From: Cheiracanthium punctorium
Taxonomy: Eukaryota; Arthropoda; Arachnida; Araneae; Cheiracanthiidae
DNA length: 64,000 nt
Assembly (NCBI GenBank): GCA_038373885.1
Contig: JAWZYV010013186.1
Location: 496,001-560,000, forward strand
Direction of reading: 5' to 3'
Below the pieces are notes generated by a model that ran no database searches, was not told the DNA's origin, and was given only the letters and a program-made list of their open reading frames with translations. Positions within the stretch are counted from its first letter, which is position 1. The number at the start of each line of letters is the position of its first letter. Position numbers and translations under genes: made by a program. Positions 1-10,021 of this stretch are shown here, piece after piece.

Positions 1-1112
1 AAAAATGTAATGTAGAGAAAAAACATTTAGTTCATTTTTTTGTTTGCTTTCATTAATATTTTATTTCTCAATGACAAAATATTTTTTGCTTCAACTTTAA
101 CTATTTCACATCATTTTAATTTATGTTTGAACCTGCTCTATTTTGCGAAGTTTTTCCTTTACTGGTTTCTTTGAAATAAATAATTTTAATTTGAAATAGG
201 AGTTAATTTTTATTGTTACAGCATTGGAGATTTAAATAAAGGAATGCTAAAGGAAAAATACTAATTTTCAAGAAAGATGGAAAAAGATTGAAATTGAGAG
301 ATGTTGGAAATTAATACTTAATTACTGCTGGGAAGAAAGGGAAAAAACATAAACACCATGGCATTTTTAGAAAAATTTTGTTGATAATGCAAAATGATTA
401 ATAAATAAATAAAATATAAAAAGCGGAAATCCGCCTATCGGCGGAAAGTGGCATCCCTGAATAATCACCAACATTATCAAGTATGTTTATTTCAGACACA
501 GAAAAAAAAAAAATTGAGTAGGGTTGAGTAATTTTGTACTCTATTTTAAAGTCTGAATACTTACTCATTGATTTGACAGGATTCAAGGGTTAATACAAGC
601 TCGGCCCCTCCGATAGAAAAATATTTAAAATAGATAAAATGGATTTCTGATAAAGATAACAAATTTTATTCAAACTTTCGTTCCCTCCATTTTTTAAAAT
701 AATTTACGTTTGAGTAGGGATAGGGACCAAGGCATCCTTGAAAAATTAGATTTGCAAGGATGCCGCTGATGAAATAATTCCGAAAATCCTCACTTTATCA
801 AATCCGCTGTAATTTTTCAGCGCAAAAAGAAAAATAAAGCCTAAAAATAGTCATTCTTTCTTCAGATCTGCTTTTGTACACCAACAGACATTTGACACCA
901 GACTCTGCGGAACAAGAACTTAAAGTGTTCTGTAAATGCAAAGAGCAAAAGGCACTTAAAAAGTGAGAGGGAGAAAATTAAGGCTTGATGGATGGCGGAC
1001 TGATTTAATTTCGAATACGTTTCTGGAAGGCAAATTATTTTTAGCCGAATGAACTAGAACGTCCAGATGGAAGGTGATGATTTTCCACCTCACTCTATGT
1101 TCTATTTAGGAT
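1..1112. other. AT-rich spacer, no gene seen
   Basis: I see no coding potential, splice-flanked reading frame or clear repeat boundary here. Short homopolymer runs are present, and the reading frames are short and interrupted. Confidence 0.6.
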
Positions 1113-1452
1113 CATGAAGTGGGTGTCAAACTAGCTTGATCAAAAACATCACGACAAACTAGTAGGCGTCACACTAACTCATGATCTAAAAACGTCACGC
1201 CAAACTAGTAGGCGTCACACTAACTCATGATCTAAAAACGTCACGCCAAACTAGTAGGCGTCACACTAACTCATGATATAAAAACGTCACGTCAAACTAG
1301 TAGGCATCACACTAACTCATGATCTAAAAACGTCACGCCAAACTAGTAGGCATCACACTAACTCATGATCTAAAAACGTCACGCCAAACTAGTAGGCGTC
1401 ACACTAACTCACGATCTAAAAATCGTCACGCCAAACTAGTAGGCATCACACC
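1113..1452. repeat. 46-bp tandem repeat array, about 7 units
   Basis: A unit containing AAACTAGTAGGCGTCACAC followed by TAACTCATGATCTAAAAACG repeats head to tail with a 46-bp period. The word ACTAGTAGG occurs seven times. The central units differ at only one or two positions (for example GGCGTCAC/GGCATCAC and CACGCC/CACGTC), while the first unit is more diverged. The array starts and ends abruptly in AT-rich spacer. The repeats are contiguous, with no unique spacers, so this is a minisatellite and not a CRISPR array. Confidence 0.9.
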
Positions 1453-1597
1453 AAAAACTATTCGAAATGCAGATCGTAACATCTTAATGCCGCCACCCAA
1501 TAACCTGTTAAAAGTAAATTCAGGAATGATCAAAATCTATTATTCTGTAAAAAAATTTATAACTTTAATTTTTACTACTACAATACATTTTTGACTT

Positions 1598-1756
1598 CAG
1601 GGGCGTAGCCAGGGGTTTGGATATCGGGATGTATTCCCCATCCCCGAAATTTTTTGTTAGTTAGCATGAGCTTTGTGTAGTGCAGAAATTCCGTTTATTC
1701 ATCTACAATTTATTTTATATCCGCACCCTGGAATATTTTCTTGACCAAGCCCCCTG
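1598..1756. mobile_element. Possible short hAT-like MITE (degenerate)
   Basis: The left end, CAGGGGCGTAGCCAGGGG, has the form of the hAT-like termini seen better preserved at 15457. The proposed right end (…GCCCCCTG) gives a weak inverted repeat, and the 8-bp flanks tttgactt/ctttactt match at six of eight positions. The right boundary is uncertain. Confidence 0.4.
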
Positions 1757-2859
1757 CTTTACTTTGTAACATGAGGGGAGAAGAAAATACAAATGAAATT
1801 AAAAATAAATACAATTTTCTTTACATAATAATCTTTTTATTGATACTAAGATTGTTCAGTAAATAATACAGACTATTGCACTAAAACATCCATGACAAAA
1901 AATGACATTGTGACATTCAAAGCATTGATAAATTGCCATGTAGAAAAGTAACCATTTTTACAACAATTTTGTTTCATAATTTCGTTCATCAAAGTGCTTC
2001 ATCTTCCAATCTGATTGGCTCCCCCAACAAGTGACTAAAATGGAGTCACTGTCGATGGCGTGCGTTGTTGAAACGGAAAAATCCGAACTTTTAAACTAAA
2101 AATAGTTCATGGTTTTCCAATCTTATGTTAAATTGAATAGAAATAAATTTTATCTCCCTCCCTTATTAACCCAGTCATTGATTTCTGGTATAAAAATAAA
2201 TGAATTCTATTTTTGATACCCAAAAGGCAGAGTTTTGACTAAGAAGCAAAATTTTATCTGACTGATAATGATTTTTTCCTCTTGCACTAAGGAAAATATA
2301 GCTATTATGACATCAATATCATATTTTTAAAATATTAATGATAAAAGGCACGATAACGATAAGTGCAGATAATGATTACTGGCAGAACAAATTTTGTTTC
2401 AACAAAAAAAAATTGTACAATCAACACGAACATTTCATTAAAACAATTATTTTCTTTTCTTTCTGAAAAAAGTCTGTTCATTTTGTAACTATATTTAATT
2501 AACTTATTTACAATTTTTTAATCGATCATGCTACTCTAAGGTGATTTTTATAATTTGAATACCATTGGATGATACAGTTTATACTTGGGTACTTGAAGAT
2601 TAAGGTGGCCAGCCGAACTTGCTTGGCGCAATGATATTAAGCCAAAAAACTCAGGTACGTTTTCGAGAAGCTTGTAAAGTGTAGATCTGACGGTAACAAG
2701 TAGAACATTAAAAAAAAAAAAAGCTATTCACACATTTTTTACAACACAGTAAGATTTTCTTGATTGAAAAAACAAGTAAACTTGCCTAAATCACAGGTTT
2801 TGTATCTGAAAATTGTTTGAATTAGCTCTTCAAGAATTGATTGGTGATCAGATGATACT

Positions 2860-2952
2860 GTATAAAATAAACAATCAACAGTACAAACAGTAACAGCATA
2901 AAATAAACAAATCAACAGTACAAACAGTAACAGTATAAAATATACAAATCAA
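2860..2952. repeat. 36–37-bp tandem repeat, about 2.5 copies
   Basis: The block TATAAAATAAACAA, then ATCAACAGTACAAACAGTAACA, is repeated immediately with one or two changes. A third partial copy (TATAAAATATACAAATCAA) follows. Confidence 0.75.
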
Positions 2953-3740
2953 GGCAATGACACATTGCCTAAAAAAAGAAATCATAACCAAGTATAAATC
3001 AAATTGATAAATCTATAAATATGAATAAGTAGTATTTTCATCTAAAAATTGTAAGACATGTTAGCAAGGATTCCCAAAGTGTCAGCCGTTTAGTGAGGCA
3101 AAGGTGCCCCAAAGTGACCATGATTTCATTAAAATATAGCAAGGCACCGTTTATACGTCTTTCAAATGACTGATCTAAAATGATGTATAAATGAAACATT
3201 AATAAACGGCTTTGATTATAGGTTTAAGGCAACTAATGCAAATTTATGCAATAATAATAATTTTTAAGCTTTGTAAGGTACTAAATAATTACTTCGTATA
3301 GTTCTTACTATGAAAACAATAACAGAATTTAAAAATAAAACATTTTTCATAAAAACAAACAAACAAATCATGCTTTTATTGCACTTTATCTTGAAAACTG
3401 TATAGCTTTCGTATTAATGGAATATACTTTTTATGTCAATTAGGTGCGATTTATGCCCATACAGGCATTTAACTAAAAAATCTAAATCTTTCATAGCTCT
3501 CTAATGTGCTGATTGCCTTTGAGTATAATTACAACATTATGGATGGGGGGGGGGTAAGTTCATGAAATGCATTTTCACTCGTGCTCTGGCAAAGTTCTAA
3601 GCTTTTTAATAGTCCACTGCGTTTTAAAAGGAAAGTGGTTAAAGGTAAAACCGTCTCTACATCCTTCGTTTGATCTACTATCGGGAGATTTTTTTCGTGT
3701 ATCGCGACTTGCGTAAATTTGGGAACCCGTGTGCAAGTGA

Positions 3741-3965
3741 ATATATTGTTAACAACACATAGAAAATTTTATTTCACCTGTCATACATTCATTATACATA
3801 AAAAAGATTCTTATTTATCATTACCACTGATTTTTTTTATCTTTGTCCCACATCTAATTTTCTAGAGAATAATATATTGTCAACAATATATAGAAAAAAC
3901 ATTTTCAGCTGCCAAACATTCATTATACATAAAAAAAGATTCTTCTTTATCATTACCACTGATTT
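3741..3965. repeat. Diverged tandem duplication, about 131-bp period
   Basis: Two adjacent blocks share ATATTGT-AACAA, CATTCATTATACATAAAAAA, GATTCTT and TTATCATTACCACTGATTT in the same order. They begin near 3743 and 3874. The divergence suggests an old local duplication. Confidence 0.7.
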
Positions 3966-4864
3966 ATTTATTTATTTATTTTTCTTCCCGTGTATAATTT
4001 GCTTTCTGTTGACTTTCAATTGGGTTAAAATTTGTATAGCCGTGAAATAATTAGATATCGAAATTTTTTATCATACAAATCCATTCAGTAAGTTGAATGT
4101 TGTAATTCATGGATTCCGCACAGAGACTGTGCCAAATTACAAAAGCTTGCCAAATTTGGCGACCATTTGATGGCTTTTACACATTCTGGTTCGTAGTTGA
4201 CCTTTAAGGTTTGAAAAAATGAAATAGTTGTGACACAGAAGTTCCCAAGTATAAAGCGGAAGCTGTGAATCTCTGTCACACTGGCAACATGACATTAAAA
4301 TGACTTTCGCCAAATATACTGTTCGCAAAATACTTTTTTGCGTTCTAGGCAATAAAGAACGAAAACATTCATACTTTTAGGATGCCAGAAGGTGATGCCA
4401 ATGTGTGAAGACTCGCAATCTGCAATGATGTTCCCTGTCTTCAGGCTTGTAAAACGTTGAGAAAGTACTGTCTCCTTAGACAAACAGAATAAATATATTT
4501 CTACATACAAAGATTCGCTTGTGCATAAAAAAAAAAGAAGATAGTAATTCTGTAATTTACAGTCAGTTTCTAATTACATCCAAACTACGTTAACACTTAC
4601 AAACAACGTAAGTCCGTAGTTAAAAAGATGAACGTTAAATTTATTTTTCTTTGGAAATATGTTGTGAAACATATTTTAGTAGAAGTAAATTTTTTAGCTG
4701 ATGGGTGTAAAATATCAAGGCTGCCTGTACCACCTACAGCCCGGAGATTACCAAGGAAATTAAAGCTAGGCGAAGGGAAGCCCTCACCTTACCACATCTT
4801 GAATTTGCAGTGAGTAGTCTGTCCTATCATGTATCACAAAGTCACAATCCGCCACTTACGTTAG

Positions 4865-5375
4865 AAATAACTTATTTGGTCGATTCGAAACAAAAGAGTA
4901 GGACATCTGCTTGAAGATGTATCTCTCTCATTTAGAGATATTTGAATCTACAATGAGCAGCCCGGCTAGCACCTATCACAAGTCGACACTTATGCCAGAA
5001 ATAACTTATTTGGTCCATTCGAAACGAAAGAGTTGGACATCTGCTTGAAGATGTATCTCTGTTATTTAGTGATATTTGAATCTACAATGAGCAGTCCGGC
5101 TAGCAATCATCACAAGTCGACACTTATGCCAGAAATAACTTATTTGGTCCATTCGAAACGAAAGAGTTGGACATCTGCTTGAAGATGTATCTCTCTCATT
5201 TAGTGATATTTGAATCTACAATGAGAATCCCGGCTAGCACCTATCACAAAGTCACAAGTCGACACTTCTGTCAGAAAAACCTTGTTTGGTCCGAAGGAAG
5301 CTTCAGGCACGTATACCTATGCTTGATGATTTGTTTGTCTCTTTTACAAGATCTTGAATCCACAGTCTGTCCTCA
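4865..5375. repeat. 134-bp tandem repeat abutting the zinc-finger gene 3' end
   Basis: A unit containing ATAACTTATTTGGTC, CGAAAGAGTTGGACATCTG, CTTGAAGATGTATCTCTCTC and TGAATCTACAATGAGCAG recurs at about 4867, 5001 and 5137. A more diverged fourth unit (AACCTTGTTTGGTCCGAAGG, then TCTTGAATCCACAGTCTGTCC) runs up to the stop codon of the minus-strand zinc-finger gene. The array therefore occupies its probable 3' UTR, and the last unit looks like the ancestral sequence from which the others were copied outward. Confidence 0.85.
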
Positions 5376-7178
5376 TCAAGCGGTTTCCTCGCCCTCCACC
5401 AACTTGTGCCGGGACGCCAAGTGGTAGTTCAGCTTGGCCAGGTCGGCAAAACCCCTCTGGCAGACCTCGCAGACGTACGGCTTCTCTCCCGTGTGGACCA
5501 TCAGGTGCCTCTTCAGGTTTTGGGCATCGCTGAACGACTTCTCGCACATCTGGCACGGGTACGGCCTCTCGCCCGTGTGCGAGCGCTCGTGCTTGTCCAG
5601 GTGGGACTTCTGGGCGAACGTCTTGCCGCACTTCTCGCACACGTGCGGCCTCTCGCCCGTGTGCGTGATCGCGTGCCGCACCAGGTTGGACTTCCCGGAG
5701 AAGGACTTGTCGCACACGCCGCACACGTACGGCCCTGCCCCCCTCGTGTGGATGAAGGCGTGCCTCGTCAACTTCCCCTTGCTGGAGAACGCCTTGTGGC
5801 AGACGTCGCACTCGAACGGCATCTCTCCCGTGTGGTGCTGGAGGTGGTTCCTCAAGTTGGCCCTGTTGGAGTACGGCTTGTGGCAGATGTCGCACGCGTA
5901 CGGCTTCACCTCGGAGTGCGTCAGCCGGTGGCGGTCGAGGCTCCCCTTCTGGCCGAAGGGCTTCTGGCAAATCTCGCACTGGTAGGGCTTCTCCCCAGTG
6001 TGGATGCGCAGGTGGTTGTTGAGGTTGGTGGCGGTGTGGAAGGTCTTCTGGCAAACATCGCACTGGAAGGGCTTCCCCGATATGTGGACCTTGAGGTGCG
6101 CCACCAAGTCTTCCGTGCTGTCGAATGTAGCCTGGCACAAGGTGCACGCTTGAGAAGTTTGAGGAGTTGCTGCCAAAGATTCGACTGCTTGAGGACTAGA
6201 CTGCTGGTGATCGCTGTTCGGGAGTTGCTGTTGGGTGAGCATGCTTCCGTTTATGATGAAGAGTGTTGCGGCAGAGGTACATCCTCCTGCAGGGATGTGA
6301 GCGAGCACTTCAACTTTAGCGGAACTTTCTCCAGTGGGGATATGAACAAGCATTTGCTGGGGAACTTCAGCTTTTGCAGGACTTTCTCCAGTGGGGATAT
6401 GAACAAGCATTTGCTGGGGAAGTTCAGCTTTGGCAGGACTTTCTCCAGTGGGGATATGAACAAGCATTTGCTGGGGAAGTTCAGCTTTGGCAGGACTTTC
6501 TCCAGTGGGGATATGAACAAGCATTTGCTGGGGAAGTTCAGCTTTGGCAGGACTTTCTCCAGTGGAGATATGAACAAGCATTTGCTGGGGAAGTTCAGCT
6601 TTCGCAGGACTTTCTCCAGTGGGGATATGAACAAGGACATGTTGAGAAGGTTCAGTTTTGGCAGGACTTTCTCCTGCGGAGATATGAGCGATCACTTGTT
6701 GGGGAAGTTCAGTTTGGGTAGGACTTTCTCCTGTGGGAACGTGAGTGATCAGTAGCTGGGAAAGTTCAGTTTTGGAGGCGATTTCTCCTGCGGGTATGTG
6801 AGCGAGCCCTTGCTGAGGAAGTTCAATTTTAGCGGGACTTTCTGCGGCTGGGATATGAACAAGGACATGATGAGAAAGTTCAGTTTTGGCAGGACTTTCT
6901 CCTGCAGGAATGTGAGAAAGCACTTGTTGAGAATGTTCTGTTTTGATGGAACTTTCTCCGGCGGTGTTGTCAGCGAGTACTTGTTGAGAAAATTCAGTTT
7001 CATTAGAGTCCACAAGAGCATTAAGATTTACTGCTTCGAGGGTAGGGTAATTTTTTCCCAGAGAAAGTTCATTTTGATCTGTCGTGCATTCAGAACTTTT
7101 TTCTGTCTCACAGCAAGAATTTTCCAGTTGAAAAAATAGTTTATTGCAGTCAACACTGACATGGGTCCCCTCTTCCAT
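5376..7178 (-). CDS. C2H2 zinc-finger protein, 600 aa, with N-terminal 19-aa repeats
   Basis: One uninterrupted frame of 600 codons runs from ATG at 7178 to TGA at 5376. Upstream, an in-frame TAA about 11 codons before the ATG closes the frame, so this is the first usable start. Residues 1–60 match nothing I know and do not show a ZAD pattern. Residues 61–299 are 12 full units plus a partial unit of a 19-aa repeat (HIPTGESPAKAELPQQMLV type). Residues 345–591 hold nine C2H2 fingers (C345/C348…H361/H365 through C570/C573…H586/H591). Several linkers are canonical TGEKP or TGERP. Fingers 3–4 (SEVKP) and 5–6 (an RGAGP insertion) have altered linkers, and finger 9 has H-x4-H spacing. Nuclear sequence-specific DNA binding is known for the family; the target is unknown. 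A candidate minus-strand AATAAA lies at 4639–4644. A 5' UTR intron is possible but not shown. Confidence 0.93.
   Translation of the reverse strand: MEEGTHVSVDCNKLFFQLENSCCETEKSSECTTDQNELSLGKNYPTLEAVNLNALVDSNETEFSQQVLADNTAGESSIKTEHSQQVLSHIPAGESPAKTELSHHVLVHIPAAESPAKIELPQQGLAHIPAGEIASKTELSQLLITHVPTGESPTQTELPQQVIAHISAGESPAKTEPSQHVLVHIPTGESPAKAELPQQMLVHISTGESPAKAELPQQMLVHIPTGESPAKAELPQQMLVHIPTGESPAKAELPQQMLVHIPTGESPAKAEVPQQMLVHIPTGESSAKVEVLAHIPAGGCTSAATLFIINGSMLTQQQLPNSDHQQSSPQAVESLAATPQTSQACTLCQATFDSTEDLVAHLKVHISGKPFQCDVCQKTFHTATNLNNHLRIHTGEKPYQCEICQKPFGQKGSLDRHRLTHSEVKPYACDICHKPYSNRANLRNHLQHHTGEMPFECDVCHKAFSSKGKLTRHAFIHTRGAGPYVCGVCDKSFSGKSNLVRHAITHTGERPHVCEKCGKTFAQKSHLDKHERSHTGERPYPCQMCEKSFSDAQNLKRHLMVHTGEKPYVCEVCQRGFADLAKLNYHLASRHKLVEGEETA
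6282..6998 (-). repeat. 57-bp coding minisatellite in the zinc-finger gene
   Basis: Twelve units of 57 bp, plus a partial unit, encode a 19-aa repeat. Units 8–12 are nearly identical, including three consecutive units with the same peptide. The N-terminal units 1–6 are diverged. This gradient suggests recent expansion at the C-terminal end of the array, always in multiples of three, so the fingers stay in frame. Confidence 0.92.
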
Positions 7179-8444
7179 GTCTGTACGAAAATGCTGCCAC
7201 GTCGTCTCAACTTATGGAACTGATTGTTCTCAAGAGACCGTGACAAGATCAGACTACGAATGATTGTGATTTAGCAAAATAATTGCTTTTAATAAGAAAT
7301 CAGATCTATTTTATTACATAAATGCTTTGATATTAATTATATGATGCAAGTTTTTAAGATTGGTTTCATTAAAACGAAAACTTCCTCCTGCAATTTTCAA
7401 TAATATGTAATCATGAACAATCTAGAATCATAAGGTGATCGATATTGTAATTAGAAATTATTTTGATACTTGATTACAATAAGCTCTATTCAACACAAAA
7501 TCTTCTAGACAGGATGCACAAGTAATTTTCACAATGATTGTATTTATTCATTTCATCTTTTAATTGATATATATTTTCCTTAGACGCCACAGACAAAGTT
7601 GTCTTTAGAATGGGTGCATAAGTAATCATTAAACTAATTTCACTGAGCCACTCCTATCTTTTGATTGATTTTGAATACATACATTCATCCTTTACAGACT
7701 TCTTTGCAGTGGTACAGATAATTTTATGCATTCAATTTATCTTTTTATTCATGTTCAATATTTTTAGATACCTAAGTTTTCTTTAGATCTAGGAATGCAT
7801 GTGATCAGCAAGAAATTTTATTAAACAACGTATGTAAAAGCAAACAATATATATTTTAGTTTAAAGATGATTAGGTGATTCAATTGAAAGAATGTTTGTA
7901 TATTAACATCACATATTTTTCATCCTAGATATTTTTATATAGAATGAACTAAATTTATAAAACACAGCAAATGATCATTTGGCTTTCTTCGTAACAGTGT
8001 AAATGGTGATTGATTTGAATATTTTTTTTTCTACAGCTAATCCACGTGAGAAAGAAAAAAAAAATGTACGATTTGTTTTTGCTTGAACCTGTCTAATTGC
8101 TCATATTATTTAACAGTACTGTAAACAGCAAAGCTTCAAATCCGTGAATGTGCAGTACTAAGTGTAACACCACAAAGAATCGAAATATTAAGCCATTACA
8201 GAATTAGGGTAAATGTAGATGAAACATGCATGTGAATGCGAAGTAATCCAGATCTGAAAAAGAAGGATAAGATGAAGAAATTAGTAAAAAAGAAGACAAA
8301 CGAAAAAGAAAAGTCAAAGATGATTTACAATAATAGCATAGTAGCTGGAAATAAGAGTTTGAAATGGATAGTAAAAAGGGCTGTGTAATGTTTTATAAGC
8401 TGATGGCAAAAACGTTCCAGCACAGAGCAAAATCTTAAGTTCTA
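7179..8444. other. AT-rich 5' flank of the zinc-finger gene
   Basis: No coding exon is recognised. In minus orientation a weak splice acceptor (…GAACAATCAG) lies about 60 bp before the zinc-finger ATG, so a non-coding first exon could lie here, but none can be placed. Loosely similar words (GAATGCAT or GGTGCATAAGTAATC near 7510, 7610 and 7790) are too diverged to call a repeat. Confidence 0.45.
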
Positions 8445-8640
8445 TTAACCCTTTGACGAGCAGTGGTTGTACTGTGAAACCACCTTATTATACTTGTGCA
8501 GATACATTGCTAGCCACAAAAAATGTGGTTAAATAGTCCCAATGCTGAAAAAGTGCAGCCACTGCCACCAATCCATTTAACTACCAACAACATTGCGGTT
8601 AACTGGCAGTTCTTGCACAGCCACCTGTGTCAGAAACCTA
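8445..8640. mobile_element. Degenerate piggyBac-like MITE remnant
   Basis: TTAACCCTTTGACGAGCAGTGG at the left edge resembles the TTAA-flanked ends of the intact family (34901, 42492, 60620). The internal words CCAATGCTGAAAAAGTGCAGC and AACTACCAACAA also belong to that family. No intact right end is visible, so this is an old, truncated member. Confidence 0.5.
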
Positions 8641-8897
8641 TTTTTAGCTCTGTGGCACAGGATGGGATATTCAACCAACCGTCTCTGAATCCTTGACTAT
8701 ATCGCTTCTTCAAAATAAAACGGTCTCCGTTTATTATTAGGTGTGCCTTAAAGTAATGTCATTGTTTCGTATGTCAACATTTTGCCTAGCTAAAACTACC
8801 GAAGCTGAAATTAGGCTTGTATGTTTGTTTGTTTTTAGCGCGAGTGCTAGATTGGAGAGCATTTTCCAAAATTCGTAACTTATGGGAGATAGGAGAC

Positions 8898-9294
8898 CAG
8901 TGGCGCACCCAGGATTTTAGTTTAGAGCGGGGGGGAGAGCTGGACTACAATTACTCCTCTGTACTGACCTCTATTAAATTTACAACTCTCTTATTTATAC
9001 CTTCAAAATCTTCTGAACCACTTGACTAGCCCATAGAACACAAGCTCACTATCTATGTAGCTCCTTATAGAATCACCCGATCTTTTCAGTGACGTTGTAG
9101 TTGAGTTAAACTGTGGTTCATACATTAACTGTAGGTATTTATTTAAAAACTAGTGCCCTTTTTTGATTAAAAAAAATTAGAAATCCTTTGAAGATAATTT
9201 TTAATTCATTGGTGACAATTTTCAACGCTTTTCGCTTCTAACACTCTACTTTTAGGGCAGTGGGCTTTAGCCCCCCTCCATGGGTGTGCTTATG
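8898..9294. mobile_element. hAT-like MITE, 397 bp, copy 1
   Basis: The left terminus is CAGTGGCGCACCCAGG. The right terminus, read in reverse, is CATAAGCACACCCATGG. The 8-bp flanks are taggagac (8890–8897) and taggaggc (9295–9302), with one mismatch. The interior matches the element at 27203–27624 in reverse orientation. An 8-bp duplication and CAG-type ends are characteristic of hAT elements. It encodes no transposase. Confidence 0.85.
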
Positions 9295-9515
9295 TAGGAG
9301 GCTAAAACGTTCTTTTCACATATCCTGCATGATCTCAAAGAAAAAATATATCTAAAAAATTCTTACTTTAAATCGATTTCAGAACATTTCGAATAAAATC
9401 CTCCAAGGAGAGTAGATGTGAAAAAGAGGGAAGGTGGCCATTTTATTATTAATTTTTTTTTTAAAGAAAAAACATAAAATTCTCACTTTAAAATTTAACA
9501 AATAGGTGTCCTCTA

Positions 9516-10021
9516 CAGGGTGTACCAAAAATAATGATCCATTTTTATGAAAACGCTAATGTATTGATTTCTTTCACAGGTGTTTGAAGAAATGCTCTCC
9601 ATAGCAGAGAGAATAGCCATTGTTTCTTGGAAACTGGTTCATAAAACATGTGAAAAGCTTGCGTCAGCTGTGCCATCGAAAACACCAAATGCAGCCACCA
9701 ACAAAAGGGCCAACATTAAGCTGCTGGTGAACAAATTCAAGGGAACCGGTAGCGTCATATGTTGATGGTCGTCCAGGACGATTTTCATTTGCCATGCTAC
9801 CAGTTCATTTGAATTTGTTCACCAGTAGCCTGATATTGGCCCTTGTTGGTGGTTGTTTCCGGTATTTTTGATGGTACAGCTGATGCACCTCTTCATGTTT
9901 TATGACTCAGTTTCCAAGAAACAATGGCTATTCTTTCTTCTAAGGAGAAGATTTGTTCAAACACCTGTGTAAGAAATCATTAGTGTTTTTATAAAAGTGC
10001 ATCGTTAATTTTGGAACAATG
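9516..10021. mobile_element. Palindromic Tc1/mariner-type element with duplicated transposase N-terminus
   Basis: This is a foldback element of about 506 bp flanked by TA on both sides (9514–9515 and 10022–10023). Its ends, CAGGGTGTACCAAAAATAATG and the reverse CATTGTTCCAAAATTAACG, form long inverted arms that meet near 9770. The left arm keeps about 60 codons (9580–9765, plus strand). They include MLSIAERIAIVSWKL and NIKLLVNKFKGTGSV, resembling the helix-turn-helix domain (DUF4817-like) at the start of some arthropod transposases. The right arm is a diverged reverse copy of the same segment. No catalytic domain remains, so it is non-autonomous. Confidence 0.8.
9580..9765 (+). pseudogene. Transposase N-terminal helix-turn-helix fragment
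   Basis: The short frame encodes a helix-turn-helix-like segment (LSIAERIAIVSWKL … TNKRANIKLLVNKFKGTGS) and then stops. In related transposases this region precedes a Gly-Arg-Pro linker and the catalytic domain, both absent here. It is a relic inside the palindromic element. Confidence 0.6.

Larger units (their letters stand above)
1757..4864. other. AT-rich spacer with small tandem duplications
   Basis: No gene is supported. The stretch contains the short tandem arrays at 2860 and 3741, several poly-A/T runs and a G-run near 3545. The longest reading frames (about 60–70 codons, near 4085–4510 on the minus strand) have no recognisable product. Confidence 0.55.

Noticed and set aside
1113..1452. 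CRISPR-like array of direct repeats
   Set aside because: The units are contiguous with no unique spacers, and the DNA is eukaryotic.
5406..6755. 449-codon plus-strand open frame over the zinc-finger gene
   Set aside because: It is antisense to a clear nine-finger C2H2 protein and its repeats mirror the coding minisatellite; the composition is that of an antisense shadow.
7480..7960. Possible ancient tandem array upstream of the zinc-finger gene
   Set aside because: Shared words are short and irregularly spaced (about 100 and 180 bp); not distinguishable from AT-rich background by eye.
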